Both the position numbers and the translations under genes were made by a program. The notes under the pieces were generated by a model that saw only the letters and a program-made list of their open reading frames with translations, made no database searches and was not told where the DNA came from. DNA of 40,955 bases from Streptomyces poriferorum. GTDB taxonomy: Bacteria; Actinomycetota; Actinomycetes; Streptomycetales; Streptomycetaceae. Each line of letters starts with the position of its first letter. The stretch's first letter is position 1. Of this stretch, positions 38,694 through 40,955 are shown piece after piece. Location: the NCBI RefSeq assembly GCF_019399235.1, contig NZ_JAELVH010000114.1, positions 1-40,955 on the forward strand. Direction: 5' to 3'.

Positions 38694-40214
38694 ATGTCCA
38701 CGCCCCGACGCCGTCGCTCCGCGCTGCCGCTGACCTTGTCCGCGACCGCCCTCCTCGTCCCGCTGGCCACCGCCTGCTCCGGCAGCGCGTCCGACGGTGC
38801 CGCGGCCGGCGGGCAACGCCTCCGGGTCGTCATGGCCTTCCCGCCCGCCCAGGCCATGTCCCCCTACGGGGACGACGCCGTCACTCTCAGCCGCCTCGCG
38901 GTCATCGAGGGCCTCACCGCCCTCGGCCGCGACGGCACGGCGAAGCCCGCACTCGCCGCCTCCTGGAAGCGCGACAGCGCGAAGGAATGGACCTTCACCC
39001 TGCGCGAGGCCACCTTCCACGACGGCACGAAGGTCGATCCGGCCGCCGTCGTCCGCTCACTGACCGCAGCCGGGAAGGCGTCGCCGAAGCCCCGCGTCCT
39101 GTCCGACACCGGCCTCACCGCCACGGCCCGGGGCGCCGACACCGTACGGATCGTCACCGACGAGGCCGACCCGCTGCTGCCCCAGCGCCTCGCCAACCCC
39201 TCCCTGACGATCCTGTCCGCCGCCGCCTACACCGGCGGCAAGGCCGACCCGGCCGGACACGCCACCGGCCCCTTCGCCCTCGCCGCCGTCAAGGGCGCCG
39301 TCAGCGCCACCCTGGAACGCAACGACACCTACTGGGGTGCCAAGGCCAAGGCCCCCGGCGTCGACGTCACCTTCGTCGCCGACGGCACCGCCCGCGCCAA
39401 CGCCCTGCGCACCGAGGCCGTCGACGTCGCCGAGTACGTACCGATCTCCCAGGCCTCCCTCCTCGGCGACGGGCTCGTCCACGAGTTCCCTTCCGCCCGC
39501 ACCAACGGCCTCTCCCTCAACACCGGACGCGGCGTCTTCGCCGACCCCGCGATGCGCGCGGCGGCCCGCGAGGCCATCGACTCCCAGGCCCTCGTCAAGG
39601 CCGTCTACGAAGGCCGCGCCGACACCGCGCAGGGCCTCCTCGGCCCCGGCGTCCCCTGGGCCGCCGACGCCCGCACCAGCCCCGTCGGCCGGACGAAGGC
39701 CGCCGGCGAGGCACAGGTCGCGAAGACGAAGGAGATCGTCCTCGCCACCTACACCAACCGGCCCGAACTCCCCGAGGTCGCCACCGTCGTCCAGCAGCAG
39801 CTCAGCAAGCGCGGCTTCACCGTCAAGCAGGTCGTCCGCGACTACGCCCAACTGGAGGCCGACGCCCTCGCCGGGAAGTACGACGCCTTCATCCAGGCCC
39901 GCAACACCCTCCTGGACACCGCCGACCCGGTCTCCTACCTCGCCTCCGACTTCACCTGCGACGGCACCTTCAACATCTCCCAGCTCTGCGACAAGCGCGT
40001 CGACGCCGACGTGGACAAGGCCGCCGCCACCACCGGGACCGATGCCCGCCACGCCGCCGCCGCGCGTGCCGAGGCCGACGTCCTCGGCACCGACGCCCTC
40101 GTACCGCTGCTCCACGAACGCTTCGTCCAGGGCTACGACGACAGCCGCGTCCAGGGCGTCTCCCTCGACCCCCTGGAACGCACCCTCATCACCGCGGACA
40201 CCCGCCTCGGATGA
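38694..40214 (+). CDS. ABC transporter substrate-binding lipoprotein (SBP family 5)
   Basis: A 506-residue precursor. Signal peptide with lipobox LATAC (Cys at ~28). The mature part is a family-5 (DppA/NikA/OppA) binding protein: SRLAVIEGLTALGRDGTAKPALAASWK, then WTFTLREATFHDGTKVDPAAVV, and later ATGPFALAAVK and DTYWGAKAK. Ligands of this family are peptides, nickel or metal-chelates. The Zur-like box and the permease gene four bases downstream support a metal or metallophore importer. No His-rich metal site is obvious, so a chelate is more likely than a free ion. AAGG eight bases before ATG 38694 may be the SD; leaderless start also fits the -10 position. Confidence 0.85.
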   Translation: MSTPRRRRSALPLTLSATALLVPLATACSGSASDGAAAGGQRLRVVMAFPPAQAMSPYGDDAVTLSRLAVIEGLTALGRDGTAKPALAASWKRDSAKEWTFTLREATFHDGTKVDPAAVVRSLTAAGKASPKPRVLSDTGLTATARGADTVRIVTDEADPLLPQRLANPSLTILSAAAYTGGKADPAGHATGPFALAAVKGAVSATLERNDTYWGAKAKAPGVDVTFVADGTARANALRTEAVDVAEYVPISQASLLGDGLVHEFPSARTNGLSLNTGRGVFADPAMRAAAREAIDSQALVKAVYEGRADTAQGLLGPGVPWAADARTSPVGRTKAAGEAQVAKTKEIVLATYTNRPELPEVATVVQQQLSKRGFTVKQVVRDYAQLEADALAGKYDAFIQARNTLLDTADPVSYLASDFTCDGTFNISQLCDKRVDADVDKAAATTGTDARHAAAARAEADVLGTDALVPLLHERFVQGYDDSRVQGVSLDPLERTLITADTRLG

Positions 40215-40218
40215 CCCG

Positions 40219-40955
40219 GTGAAACACCTGGCCGGCCGCCTCACCGCACTCCTCGCGGTCGTCGCCGTCATCGGACTGCTGCCCCGCCTGACCCGCACCG
40301 ACCCCGCCCTCACGATCCTGCACGCCCGTTACGCCGACCGGCCGCCCACGCCCGAGACCCTCGACGCCATCCGCGCCGAGACCGGGCTGGACGGCGGCCC
40401 CCTCCAACTGCTCGGCGACTGGCTGGCCGGACTCCCGCGCGGCGACCTCGGCACCTCCTGGGTCTCCGGACAGCCCGTCGCCCCGGACGCGATACCCGCC
40501 CTCGGGGTCTCCCTCACCCTCATGGGCGCCTCGCTCCTGGTCGCCCTCCTGACCGCCGCGGCCCTCGCCGCCCGCACCCTGCGCCGCGGGGCACGCCACC
40601 GGAACGTCACCGCCGGAGCCGGCACCGGCGCCGCCGTCCTCGCCGCCCTCCCCGAATTCCTCATCGCCGCCGTCCTCGCCGCCGTCGTCGCCGTGCGGCT
40701 GGACTGGCTCCCCGCCATCGGCTGGGGCACCCCCGAACAAACCGTGCTGCCCGCCCTCGCCATGGGCATCCCCGCCGGCGCCCTCCTCGGCCGGCTCCTG
40801 GACGACGCGCTGCCCGCCGCCTTCGCCGAACCCTGGGCCCGCGCCGCCACCGCAGCCGGCCTGCCCGGACACCGCATCGCCCGCCACGCCCTGCGCCGCA
40901 CCCTGCCCGGCCTGCTGCCCCAGCTCGGCCTGGTCGTCGTCGGACTCACCGGCGG
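40219..40955 (+). CDS. ABC transporter permease, DppB/NikB type (partial)
   Basis: Starts GTG 40219, four bases after the binding-protein stop, and runs off the right edge. It begins KHLAGRLTALLAVVAVIGLLP with a membrane segment. The external part has ETGLDGGPLQLLGDWLAGLPRGDLGTSWVSGQPV, the RGDLGTS pattern of DppB-like permeases. Then come membrane helices (VSLTLMGASLLVALLTAAAL, FLIAAVLAAVVAV). The last part has GLPGHRIARHALRRTLPGLLPQL, the EAA-type loop that contacts the ATPase. It forms the channel of the importer with partners beyond the window. Confidence 0.88.
   Translation, partial: MKHLAGRLTALLAVVAVIGLLPRLTRTDPALTILHARYADRPPTPETLDAIRAETGLDGGPLQLLGDWLAGLPRGDLGTSWVSGQPVAPDAIPALGVSLTLMGASLLVALLTAAALAARTLRRGARHRNVTAGAGTGAAVLAALPEFLIAAVLAAVVAVRLDWLPAIGWGTPEQTVLPALAMGIPAGALLGRLLDDALPAAFAEPWARAATAAGLPGHRIARHALRRTLPGLLPQLGLVVVGLTG

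Overview
The window is high-GC DNA from a Streptomyces or close relative. Coding regions have G or C at most third positions. GTG starts are common. The core block mshA, ybjN-like, gpm, phoU/phoR-phoP, carD, ispD, ispF is the arrangement I know from Streptomyces chromosomes and partly from mycobacteria. No tRNA, rRNA or CRISPR array was recognised.

Layout. (1) 1-11.3 kb is an accessory stretch. It holds regulators (GlxA-type AraC, TetR, a MerR-PP2C fusion), small enzymes (serine beta-lactamase-like hydrolase, two GNATs, an NmrA-type reductase, an alpha/beta hydrolase, a Nudix hydrolase, an APH-type kinase, a VanX-like dipeptidase) and a broken TnsA-like fragment. (2) 11.4-13.1 kb is a conserved three-gene set: XRE regulator, HbhA-like Lys/Ala/Pro-tailed protein, DUF2516 membrane protein. 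It matches the order I recall for Rv0474-Rv0475-Rv0476 of M. tuberculosis. A perfect 20-bp palindrome precedes it. (3) 13.1-19.2 kb has a receiver-SpoIIE phosphatase, an NlpC/P60 wall hydrolase, a methyltransferase, mycothiol synthesis gene mshA and a YbjN-like gene. (4) 19.3-23.7 kb is accessory: a Tat-exported beta-helix protein, a sugar/antibiotic-kinase-like protein, a lipoprotein and a toxin-antitoxin-like pair.

(5) 23.85-28.8 kb looks like a small degenerate integrated element set against the 3' end of gpm. It carries a DndB/DGQHR-like protein with an altered signature motif, a conserved hypothetical protein, a tyrosine integrase broken by one extra base, and a 59-residue membrane protein. 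Both ends carry a similar hairpin plus a gpm-3'-end-like sequence, and both inner flanks share 10-bp and 13-bp words. This pattern suggests attL/attR.

(6) 28.8-38 kb is core: gpm, an MFS exporter, a 49-residue Cys-rich protein, divergent phoU and phoR-phoP with a three-unit PHO box between them, a lipoprotein, carD, ispD and ispF. A 33-bp perfect inverted repeat with a single-base loop separates phoP from the lipoprotein gene. (7) 38-40.96 kb is a GNAT gene followed by a family-5 substrate-binding protein and a DppB/NikB-type permease that runs off the window. A Nur-like site precedes the GNAT and a Zur-like site precedes the binding protein, so the unit may import a metal or metallophore.

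Two genes are cut by the window edges (1-883 minus and 40219-40955 plus). All functional names come from recognising motifs by eye. No database search was run.
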